From positions 3,720,001-3,784,000 of the forward strand of contig OZ176057.1 in assembly GCA_964247055.1 (NCBI GenBank): a stretch of 64,000 bases of DNA. Direction: 5' to 3'. Under the pieces are notes generated by a model that was not told where the DNA came from, did not search any database, and saw nothing but the letters and a program-made list of their open reading frames with translations. The first letter of the stretch is position 1. The number at the start of each line of letters is the position of its first letter. Positions 26,171-36,140 of the stretch are shown here, in pieces. This DNA is from Paragordius varius (lineage: Eukaryota > Nematomorpha). The translations under genes and the position numbers were made by a program.

Positions 26171-26485
26171 TATTCTATTAACTTTTTTTGATAAATAGGT
26201 TAAATTAGAATTCTTCCTGATGCCAAGCATAGAAAAGACTCCCATATATTTCTATCAGATGAAAATGACTATGATAAAAGTTTGAATAATGGGCATTTGG
26301 TGATTATAACACAAAATTAAATGAGGATTTATTCAAAGGATAATAAAAAACATAGCTTTAAAATATGAATTAATTTTAAGACGTTTTACAAATCAACCAA
26401 AAAAATATCAGATGCTCGGCTTTGGCTTTTGTCTTATTTTGCCCATAAATTTGTATCTCCAAAGGCGAAAAATAAAAAAAAATTC

Positions 26486-26865
26486 ATATACCATTTACAG
26501 TTCAAATTCACCTTTAAACAATTCAAATTCACCCTTGAACAATTCAAATTCACCCTCGAACAATTCAAATTCACCCTAAAAATAAATTATGAAATTTCGG
26601 TCTAATATAACCCATCATTTTAATTAAACATATTTTTATGGCAAAGTTTATTATTTTTTCAGTATTATTTTGATTACATACAAAGTTTCTTTTTTAAAAA
26701 ATATAAAAAAATATAGGTAATTTTCAATCTTAAAAAACACATAATTTATTTTAGGGTGAATTTGAATTGTACGAAGGTGAATTTGAATTGTTCAAGGGTG
26801 AATTTGAATTGTTTAAGGGTGAACTTGAATTGTTTAAGGGTGAATTTGAACTGTAAATGGTATAT
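26486..26865. mobile_element. Family A foldback MITE, best copy
   Basis: It begins ATATACCATTTACAGTTC and ends in its inverse, GAACTGTAAATGGTAT. The left arm has four and the right arm five near-identical units of about 21 bp (AATTCAAATTCACCCTTGAAC). The core contains TTATTATTTTTTCAGTATT. It has no coding capacity. Confidence 0.85.
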
Positions 26866-27563
26866 TTATAAAATACTTATATACATGCGAAACGCAAAAC
26901 ACCTTTGTAATATATACAATTATATATGATCAATTAACATTCTTATTCACTTAATTTATCAATGCTAATAAAAAAACTTATTTTCTTAGAAATTTCGGTA
27001 TTCAGAGGTGGTAATATAAACATCGGATTGCTTGAGTCGTAATGTTTGGTTTTCCATTCTCACGCATTCAAATAAGTTAAAGGCCTAACTTTGAAAGCTA
27101 AAAGTATGTCATTTGTTAAAATGATTGCCTATTTGATTGGTATAATGAAATCGCTTATCAATAGGGAACTGATTCTCTACATAACAAAGGTTGGCTTTTA
27201 GTTTAGTATATAATTAAAGGTTTTTTAACAGTTACAACACCTTATCTATGATAATAACGGTAGTTCTCATATAGCCTCAATATTGATTGTATGTGTAAAA
27301 CAGGTATAAAACAAACATTTCAAAACTTTATGTTTTGAAAAGCGATTAAAATGCCTGAAAAATTGTACTATAACGATATTTTCATGGTTGTTTTATCACT
27401 GGTAGTATTATGAATCAAAAATATTTACCTATTTTACTGATTAAATTTGTTTAGCTAAAATATTATTGATAAAAATATGACCTTTAAATGGTTATTATCA
27501 TATATAAGTATGCATTTAATTTAATTTTATTTACAAGTTTTATTAAAAAGATTAAAATTTTAG
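26866..27563. other. Intergenic upstream of MACPF-like gene
   Basis: AT-rich; no exon recognised. It presumably holds the promoter of the gene starting at 27564. Confidence 0.4.
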
Positions 27564-30294
27564 ATGTACATTAATGAATCGGCTCTTAAAAAGTTTAAAT
27601 TGGGTAAAATATTGTTGATTTTATTTCCATTTTTCATATACGTCATACAACAAGTGCATGGAGGTATAAAAGTTTTACATTTATTTTATATTATTAAAAA
27701 TCTTTTACATTCTCAGGATTTCCAAAAACCAATTGCTATCCTCAACAATCTACAATTTTGAACGATATATCAACTTTAAACAGGTAAATAACTAACAAAT
27801 TAACTTTGGCCTTTGATTTAAGAGCCAAAATTTAGCATTTAAACTCAAAACTTTTTATTGAAAAACAGATTGAATCTAAATTACTATGTGGAATATTTTA
27901 ACCAAAGCGTCTTATATGTTATACCTGTTAATTTATCCACTTATCTTTCAACCTTTATCAAATTACCTGTTCATAATTTTACGCAAGCCCTTTTACGAGC
28001 CCGAGTAAATTTATTTTTTATTCATTTATATATAAATGTTTCTATTTTATTATATAATTTGTTATATCAAAAAAGTTTGATGGATTACGAACAAACCAAA
28101 AAGTATATTATTTTTATGTTCTATTATAAAAAATGCTTTTATGGGCCATTTCAATATTGAAAATGGCTATAAATGGTTTTAATTTAATAGTCAGTTGCCT
28201 TGTCTTATACCATTTGCACTTCAAGAGTGTTCTTGAACACTTTAAGTTGGCCTTGAACATTTTAAGTAAACTATTTATCACTTTGGTCCTTAAAATTTTT
28301 AAAGTTTTGCATTAATTTTTTTATTTTTATTATTTTTTAACCTTTACCTATTTATTATATATTTTTTCAAATATAAATTTTTTTAATTAAAAACCACTTG
28401 TTTCGAACTAATTTTTCCAATTTAAAAAAATAATTGATATATAAAGATTTTAATAAAAAATTGTATTAATTAATAACTCAGAATTCATATACCATCTTAA
28501 TTACGTGTTTAATCTTATAAAAATACAAAATTAATTAAGAAAATTAATAAAGATATGCGGTTTTTAAATTAAAAATTGATATTGATTAATTTATGATAAA
28601 AACAGAAAATAGCTTAAAACTGATAAAATATATAAATGACACAATTTGGTTGATAAAAGTCAAAAAAATAACAAAAAAAGTTAAAGGGTTAAGTTGAAGT
28701 ATTCAAGGGCCAACTTGAAATGTTCAAGGACCATATTTCATTTTATCTGTTACATATTTTGTTTAACACTTTATTTTTTCTCCGCAGTTTTAAAAAATGT
28801 AACCAATAAAAACGAAATATCATATCTACATGGCTACTTAGCCATTTAAGATACTTTAATAACCTATAATGTTGCCTACAGTATATCAGACGCGTAACTC
28901 GAGAAGGGGAAAGGGGACCGATGAAGCAAGCGCTCCAATAAGGGCGTTTGATTTTCTAAAATTTTAATATTCTTACAAAAAAATAGGTATATCAAAGTTT
29001 TTGTTTTACATTAAAAAATCACTTATTTATGAGTGGTGAGAAGACCACGGTTTGAATTTGATTATTTTTTAAATGCAAGTAGAAATGCAAGCTACCCTCT
29101 GCTGTATTTTATGATCAAAAATTTTGAATCCACCTGAATGAAATTTAAATGGATTTTGAAATTCAAACAAATATTGATTTGTCTTATAGTAAACGAATTA
29201 AATGTATACAACTTTTGACGTATTCAGTTAAAATTGAAATACAAATAAAACGTAAAAACATAAAGAAAAATATTTTATTTTTAAAAAAAGACATTCATAA
29301 CTTTTAAAACCTTAGTTTTTCAATATAAAACATTTAATTACAATTTTTAAATGCAAATAATTGTGCTACCAATATAATCTCTAATTCATGCCTACTAATT
29401 TAATAACAATGAGTTAGTTATATTTTTAAAAATCAAATTTAAAGTACAGCAGTTTAAAAAAATTGTCTTTATATTTTTAAGTTTTGTCCGTATAATTTTA
29501 ATTTTCATTGTATTTATCTAGCTAATATATACATATATAAATCCGTTGAACAAAAACGGTTCTGATTCTTGATATTCTTTTGTAAAATATTACGAAATTA
29601 CATAATCTATTATAAATATAATAATATAATAATAAAATAATAAATATTAAACAATGGTTGCCGCAATCTTTTTTTTGCACATAAAAGATGACTTTAAAAT
29701 TGTTTAAAATATTTATATATTCTTAATTTGTTTATTTAATCTTTTAAATGTAATAATACGTCATTTTATAAACAGTATCAATTTTTATTCTAACGATATA
29801 ATGTGCAATTTCCTTCCAGAAAAGATTTTTTGTTATATTACGGAAAATATTTTTTTATACGGACAAAACCTAAAAATATAAAGACCAATGTTTTTTTCTA
29901 AAAGATAACAATACTTTTTTTGAATTTCATTTTTGAAAAGATAACTATTGTTTTAACTTGCAAAATATATAAAATTAATAGGTATATTGGTTACACAATC
30001 AATTTTATATTTTACAATTGTAATTAAATAATCTTTATGAAAAAATTAAGGTTTATAAAAGTATGGTTGTCTTTTAGAAAAAATATTTGTCTTTATATTT
30101 TTTTGTCGTCTTATTTCAGTTTTTACTGTAATATCGGCACTTTTAACATATAATTCAATGTTTTGAATGTAAAATCGTGGAAATTTTTATATTTTGGTTC
30201 CTTGGATTCATAAAATTATTTAACCAAACTTTTGTTCATAATTGATATATTTTAAATTTTCGCTCCACAAAAAGAAACCCTCTACTCTGTTATA

Positions 30295-30329
<35 letters not shown>

Positions 30330-33130
30330 TAATAAGGTGCCCAAAATCCAAAAAAAATCCTGAGAAAATAAATATAAATTCTGATGTATAAATGTCTTAG
30401 GATTCTCATGAAGCTAATAGAGCTTACGACCACAATTTAAATAAATTGAACCTTTTGTGAAATCGCTTTATATCAAAATCTAGCGCACATTAGGCTATTC
30501 GGTTTTTTAGGCAAAAGCTGGATGCATAAACTGCATTTAAAAGTTCAAACATTATTTAATATTTAAATGTTGGCAGGCTCCGAAAGTCCCACACTTTTGG
30601 ACTCCTCTAAAATGGGCCAGATTTGTTTTAAGTAAAAATACCTGCATGATTTTAAATGTAGTAAATTTTGAAGCGCATTGTATGATGTAGTGTAGCATGT
30701 TAGAAACGTTATGAAAACACCCAATTTATTGAAAAAACATTTTTGGAAGCTAAATTATAATACCTCTGCTTTATAAAATATTGTTCAGATTTAAATTAAT
30801 TTAAGGCAAATCAAACAATTTAATACCGCGGTTGAGAACAACTGATCTAGCCTTATTTAGAAAAACTGTTAATTCTTAATTTGAACTTTCGTTTATTTCA
30901 AGAAAAACTAGCTCATAAATATGACTATAATACAAAATTAAATTTTAATAAAAATATTGATGTTTTTTTATGATATATTTTTAATATTTTTTGGAATGAG
31001 GCGTTTAGTTTTCACATTTAGCATAATTTGCGTTAATCATATTATTTGATATGGAGCAATTAGCACAAAACTGTAAATATTTATATATCATTTGTAAGCA
31101 TTTTAACCAAAAGCTGCAAATTCTGATACATTTATCTATAAAAATATTTTTTTCTGTGATCTGTCAATAATATGATCGGGTAAACAGTATATATATAGGG
31201 TAAAATATTTAACTAACGAGTAAGCTAATGAAGTCTAGGTTAGAGTTACAAGTTTGGCAATGCTATTATTACGCCCTATCGCGTATGCAAGCCATATTGA
31301 ATCCATCGCTTTTATGCACGGATTTGAAACATTCTGATAATATTACATATATACCATTTACAGTTCAAATTTACCCTAAAACAATTCAAGTTCACCCTTG
31401 AACAATTTATATTCACCTTCAGACAATTCAAATTCACCCTAAAATAAATTATGTGTATTTAAGATTAAAATTTACCTATATTTTTTTATATTTTTAAAAA
31501 AGAAACTTTGTATGTAATCCAAATAATACTGAAAAAATAATAAACTTTGCCATAAAAATATATTTAATTATAATGATGAGTTATATTAGACCGAAATTTC
31601 ATAAATTATTTTTAGGGTCGATTCGAATTGTTTGAGGGTGAATTTGAATTGTATAAAGGGGAATTTGAATTGTAAATGGTATATATACATACATTAGATA
31701 ATCGCAACTCATTTGGGCAACTATTCATTTAGGATCTTAACAAATTTTGGAACACATTATCTTGTAGATATATTACGGCCCAGAGATAGGACAGATGAGT
31801 ATTCTTGGGTAAAAACAGGGTTTAACAATTCATTTTTAAACGATGTTTTTGAGCTGGTATTGGTGCGATCAGGACAAAATCATCCCCGACAAGGTTTATA
31901 TATATCATTTACACTTATAATTCACCCCTGAACAACTCAAATTCCTAAAATGAATTTTATTTTTAAGATTGATAATTACTTACATTTTTCATATTCAAAT
32001 AATGAAATTTTGTTTACAATTTATAATAATATTGAAAAAATATTAAACAAAGCCATAAAGATATATTTCATATTAATTATGATTCATATTAACCCAAAAA
32101 CACTTAATTTATTTATAGGGTGAATTAAATAGTTCGAGGGCTGATTTGAATTGTTTAATGAATTCGAAGAAGAAAGATATAATATACCAAAATTAAAAAA
32201 AAGACTGTATTTATTTTGATATGTAACTCATAGTAAAATCGGGAGTAGAAGAATAATTTAGCTTTAGTAAAAATATACTGTCGTAAATAAATAAATATAA
32301 TTAAAAAAATGATTTAAAATAACATTTTAACATTTAAATTTAATTTCTAAATATGAATTTTTAATGCCTTTAGGATATTGTGATCATACAAAATTAAATC
32401 TTACAACGTCCCTCATTTTCAACTATGATAAAATTTGCGATCTCCATTTGCTCGATGGTATCTATAATATGTACAAGGATTCTCAAACTCATCAGTAAAA
32501 ACTATTTTAAAAATGACAGTTTTTGCAATATGACTGTTAAATTTGAAATACGGTCAAACCTAAAAATATAAAGACAAATGTTTTTTTAAAAGCAACCAAC
32601 TATCCTTTTTTAAACTTTATTTTTAAATAAATTATTGGTTTTAAATTGCAAAGTAAAAAATTAATATGTATATTGGTGACACAATCAATTATATATTTTA
32701 CATTGTAATTATATAATTTTTATGAGAAAAATTAAGGTTTATAAAAGTATGGTTGTCTTATAGAAAAAAATATTTGTCTTAATATTTTTACTTTTTGTCC
32801 GTATAATTTCAGTTTTTACTGTATATCAATATTTTAAATGTTTAAAAATAGTTTTGCCTTTTTGTAAGCAGAATTGGTAAGACCCACAACAAATAATCAA
32901 TTGTAATAAAATACTATACTATATTAAAAAATATGTTAAACATAATAATTTACGCGATGACATATTATATTACGCGATGACATTCTAAGGTTATTTTTGA
33001 CGCCAAGCTTTAAGTAGTAAACTGATTACTGTTTTAAAAGTTGTTTGAACCCATTCTTCCTGTATTTAATTAAAAAACTTAAAATTTTTACAGCTCTTTT
33101 CTATCATTCCATATACCAAAACACAATTGA
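27564..33130 (+). CDS. Small secreted glycoprotein, MACPF-like
   Basis: Six exons join in phase: 27564-27663, 27717-27783, 27869-28004, 31698-31893, 32374-32494 and 33094-33130 (stop), about 218 residues. Introns are 53, 85, 3,693, 480 and 599 bp. A basic N-terminus precedes a hydrophobic signal core (ILLILFPFFIYVI). The mature part carries several N-glycosylation sites (NQS, NLS, NFT, NYS, NNS, NLT). The segment FIKLP...NFTQALLRAR followed by FRILTNFGTHYLVDIL resembles the conserved LP / (Y/F)GTHY core of membrane-attack-complex/perforin proteins. The GG after it and most of the usual ~350-residue domain are absent, so pore formation cannot be claimed. It could be a truncated or highly diverged MACPF (torso-like or BRINP-like) protein, or something unrelated. 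Confidence 0.5.
28195..28750. mobile_element. Family A-related foldback MITE
   Basis: The ends show ACCATTTGCACTTCAAG on the left and inverted AAGTTGAAGTATTCAAGGGC on the right, with TTGGCCTTGAAC units replacing the ATTCACCCTTGAAC units of family A. It lies in the long intron of the MACPF-like gene. A 60-codon ORF at 28133-28315 falls in it. Confidence 0.5.
28885..28952. other. Local GC-rich island
   Basis: A short stretch with GACGCGTAACTCGAGAAGGG and GGGGACCGATGAAGCAAGCG stands out from the AT-rich surroundings. It has no long ORF and no RNA fold that I can name; possibly a transposon remnant. Confidence 0.35.
29220..29512. mobile_element. Family B MITE
   Basis: TTCAGTTAAAATTGAAATAC on the left and TTTTGTCCGTATAATTTTAA on the right, with the family core. 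Intronic in the MACPF-like gene. Confidence 0.65.
29833..30132. mobile_element. Family B MITE
   Basis: Left block ATACGGACAAAACCTAAA; right block AAAGTATGGTTGTCTTTTAG and CAGTTTTTACTGTAAT. It lies about 320 bp from the previous copy in the same orientation class. Confidence 0.65.
30297..30326. repeat. (TA)n microsatellite
   Basis: About 15 AT repeats in the long intron. Confidence 0.85.
30380..31170. repeat. Family J degenerate repeat
   Basis: It shares GGCTCCGAAAGTCCCA (inverse of the GACTTTCGGAGGC block) and TTTGATATGGAGCAATTAGC with the copies near 7.0 and 17 kb. Confidence 0.4.
31349..31686. mobile_element. Family A foldback MITE
   Basis: Begins ATATACCATTTACAGTTC, ends TTGTAAATGGTATATA. 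Three to four units per arm. It ends 11 bp before the acceptor of the MACPF-like exon at 31698. Confidence 0.8.
31899..32160. mobile_element. Family A foldback MITE at splice donor
   Basis: It starts TATATATCATTTACACTT only a few bases after the exon donor at 31894. The right arm is eroded (GGTGAATTAAATAGTTCGAG). Confidence 0.6.
32491..32824. mobile_element. Family B MITE overlapping a splice donor
   Basis: The left end is ATCAGTAAAAACT and the right end is the inverse CAGTTTTTACTGTAT. The GT of the donor at 32495 lies inside the CAGTAAAA terminus. The left part looks rearranged. Confidence 0.6.
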
Positions 33131-33149
33131 ATCAAACAGCTAATATTAT

Positions 33150-33470
33150 ATCGTGAAATAAGAAATATTTGCTGGTAAATTGTGTTTTGAAATTTTTGAA
33201 ATTATTTAATTAATTTTTCAAGCATAATATACTTTTTGCTCGTTGTTTGCAATAAAGAATTAAAAATGGCGGCGAAAAAGTTTGAGATGAGGATTGTTTT
33301 ACAATTTAACATGTAAAAAAATTTGCTGTATACCCCTAAAAGTCTAAAGAAAGGATGTTTTTAAATTTGGCCCAATGCTATTGAATTTTTTAAGACAATT
33401 GAATATAGCCTTTGAATTAATGTTCATATCGGTTAAACAAAAAAACTGAACGATTTTAAGATTATAACCC
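33150..33470. repeat. Family H repeat
   Basis: It shares GCAATAAAGAATTAAAAATGGCGGCGA-type sequence (core AAATGGCGGCGA), CCTAAAAGTCTAAAGA and AAATTTGGCCCAATGCT with 45640-45940. No terminal repeats can be defined. Confidence 0.5.
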
Positions 33471-33944
33471 AATAGTTATATATGATTTTTAAAGTTTTTA
33501 TGTAAAAGCATTTAAAATTATTCAATTCGATTGAGGGGATCTAAGATTTTCGATAGTAATTGCTGTACGGTATGTTTTGGGGATAAAGCATTAAAATATA
33601 AAAATTTACTTACAAATTTTATAGAGATGTACTTGTTCAAAGTCAAGCGAATCAAACTTATCGAATAACAATGCGTTTGAATGAAACAATCCATTTTGAA
33701 ATAATTCAATGTCCACAGTGAACACTTACCTGAAACATTTTTATATTATTTTTTAAATTAGTAGAGCCATATTTAATATTAGAAACAAAAATGTGATTTT
33801 AAAAAAACAAAATTCATATTCCAAATCATACCAAATAGTGCTTTTTATTTATTTATTATATATTTAAAAAATATTAAAAAATCCAATATTTTAAAATTCA
33901 TACCCAAATATGTTGTCATGTTAAACATAGAAATGTCCAAATAG
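33471..33944. other. Intergenic, no gene seen
   Basis: A 63-codon minus-strand ORF (33518-33709) has no splice or family support. Confidence 0.35.
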
Positions 33945-34155
33945 CTTTGCGGTTTGCATTTTCGGATCAAATAATTTAACGGGTCGCACTCGATAAACAT
34001 ATATAAGCTAAACGAATCTTTTATAGATTTTAAACAAAAGACTGTAAATTACTGTTTATTTTATCGATTTTTGTTAGTTCGTTGTCAAAATTCGGAATGA
34101 TTCAGGAATGTATTTAGAAAGTTAATTTTACGAGATTTTTAATGTTGCTTGATTT
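33945..34155. mobile_element. Family F-like fragment
   Basis: Contains GCTTTGCGGTTTGCATTTTC and ACGGGTCGCACTCG followed by a family F-like body. Ends not resolved. Confidence 0.35.
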
Positions 34156-34287
34156 TCTCTTGGGCTGCAAAGGGTTTACGCATACTACTTATCGTGGTTT
34201 TAATACATTTCTAAAGTTTTTGCATTTAAATTTTCTAGTAATACTTTCCAGTCATTTTGATGAAGGATACATGCACATAGTTGTATG

Positions 34288-34553
34288 TCCAATCATAATT
34301 ATTACAAATGAAATTATACCAACAAAATTAAAACATAATAATTAATTTTCAAAAGACAACTATACTTTTTCAAACCCTTATTTACCTATACAAATTATTC
34401 AATTCTGATTGTAAAATATATAATTGATTGGGCAACTACTATACATTTCTATTGCATTTTGCAATACTCAAAGTTAATTCTAAAATCAAGTGTGTAAAAA
34501 AGTAATTTGTCTTTATGTATTAACATTTTGTCCCTATATTATTTTTTCTGAAT
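34288..34553. mobile_element. Family B MITE, diverged
   Basis: Family core AAAAGACAACTATACTTTT and right end TTTTGTCCCTATATTATTT are present; the termini are diverged. Confidence 0.5.
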
Positions 34554-34676
34554 ATTTAGATCTTAAATTTTCTGATTAACCAAAAATGCTGCATATAGAC
34601 CCTATATCAATTTGATAATAATTTTTTCGATGCCTATTTAAATTTATAAACTTTTCATGACGAATGATATTGATCA

Positions 34677-34930
34677 ATATACCATTTACACTTCAAATTC
34701 ACCCTAAAATAAATTGTGTTTTTTAAAAATTAAAAACAATATTTTTTATATTTGAAAAAAAAAGAAAACATTTTAAATATACTGAAAAAATAATGAACTA
34801 TGCTATGAAATATATTTTTTATTTTAGCCCGAAAAAACATATTTTTAGGGTGAATTCGATTTGTTCAAGGGTCAATTAAGTTGTTCGAGGGTGAATTTTT
34901 ATTGTTCGGGGGGTGAATTTGATTGTTTAA
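34677..34930. mobile_element. Family A foldback MITE
   Basis: ATATACCATTTACACTTC on the left; GGGTGAATTTGATTGTT on the right. One unit in the left arm and about four in the right. Confidence 0.65.
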
Positions 34931-35196
34931 ATCCTATTATTTTGCGGCATTTAACGCATGGCAAAACATATTTGTTTAAAAAATATTCACCTTAAACTCT
35001 CTTTTGTCGATTCCATTTACGGTTTATGTAAATTCCCAAATTATCTTTGCCAATAAAAACTTATTTTTAGTTAAAACTAATATCAATAACTTTACAAATA
35101 TTTACATACATGATAAAAACTAAGTGCTTATACTAAAAATAGTAAATTTTTATCAAATTTGACGTTATTTTTACAATTATGGTATTATTCAGATCA

Positions 35197-35400
35197 GGGG
35201 TGTCCAACACACTTGGCTTGGCCGCATTCGAAAACTACATATGGGCATTAAAAATATATTTTCTTAGAGTTTATTATTTTAGACTGTTAAACTACCATCT
35301 ATTTTAACATTTTTTGCTTTTTCATTGCCAACATATGGAAAGATTAATTCAAAAAGTTTGTTTAAACAAATCAATTTATCTTTAATTTCGTAATATTTTA
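35197..35400. mobile_element. Family F hAT-like MITE, left part
   Basis: Starts CAGGGGTGTCCAACACAC with GGCCGCATTCG. The right end is cut or replaced by the adjoining family B copy. Confidence 0.55.
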
Positions 35401-35407
35401 TGATTTA

Positions 35408-35541
35408 CAGTAAAAAACTGAAATTAAACGGACAAAATGTAAAATATAAAGATTGCAAAATATATAAATCAGTGTGCAACCAATCTACATATTAAAAAAC
35501 ATTTGCCTCCATATTTTTAGGTTTTGTCAATTTTTACTGTA
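35408..35541. mobile_element. Family B MITE, short form
   Basis: ACAGTAAAAAACTGAAATTA on the left, CAATTTTTACTGTAA on the right, only about 134 bp. Looks like an internal-deletion derivative. Confidence 0.65.
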
Positions 35542-35878
35542 AATTTCTATAGGCCACAGATATCGCAGTTAAACAATAGGTGCTTAATAACTGCATTTAA
35601 GATTAGGTCGGCCAGTTTAAAAAACCAAATTTTAAATGTTTGGTTAGAATATCATATGTACTCATATATTTTATAAAAATAGTTTACAGATACGCTTTTT
35701 TTCGTTTAATAAAGGTTAACCAAATATAATTGCATAAAATGTTTTATTCATAAACATATATTTGATAAAAAAATATAAAAAAAACATGAAAAAAAGGCGT
35801 AATTTTGATTAGTACAGTAATAGTTTTCAAGAGATATCCATGATGAAAATTATAGTGAAATATGTTTGTAAAAAAATT
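35542..35878. other. PHB2 3' flank
   Basis: AT-rich. A minus-strand AATAAA at about 35748-35743 is a plausible PHB2 polyadenylation signal, and another overlaps the stop codon. Confidence 0.4.
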
Positions 35879-36106
35879 TTATTTTTTTAAATCCTTCTCA
35901 TAACCACCAACTAAAGATCCCAAATTCATGAGCAAATTGCTTGAATCCAAATAAGCCTGATTTTTCGAGTTGGCCACCTAAATACAAATTCAAATATTTC
36001 AAATTTTTTAGCAAAAATAAATGTTTTAAACAATACAAAAATAGAAATATATTTCTATATTTTTCCGGTTAACAAATATAAAGCAAATAAAATATTCTGG
36101 ATATGA

Positions 36107-36140
<34 letters not shown>

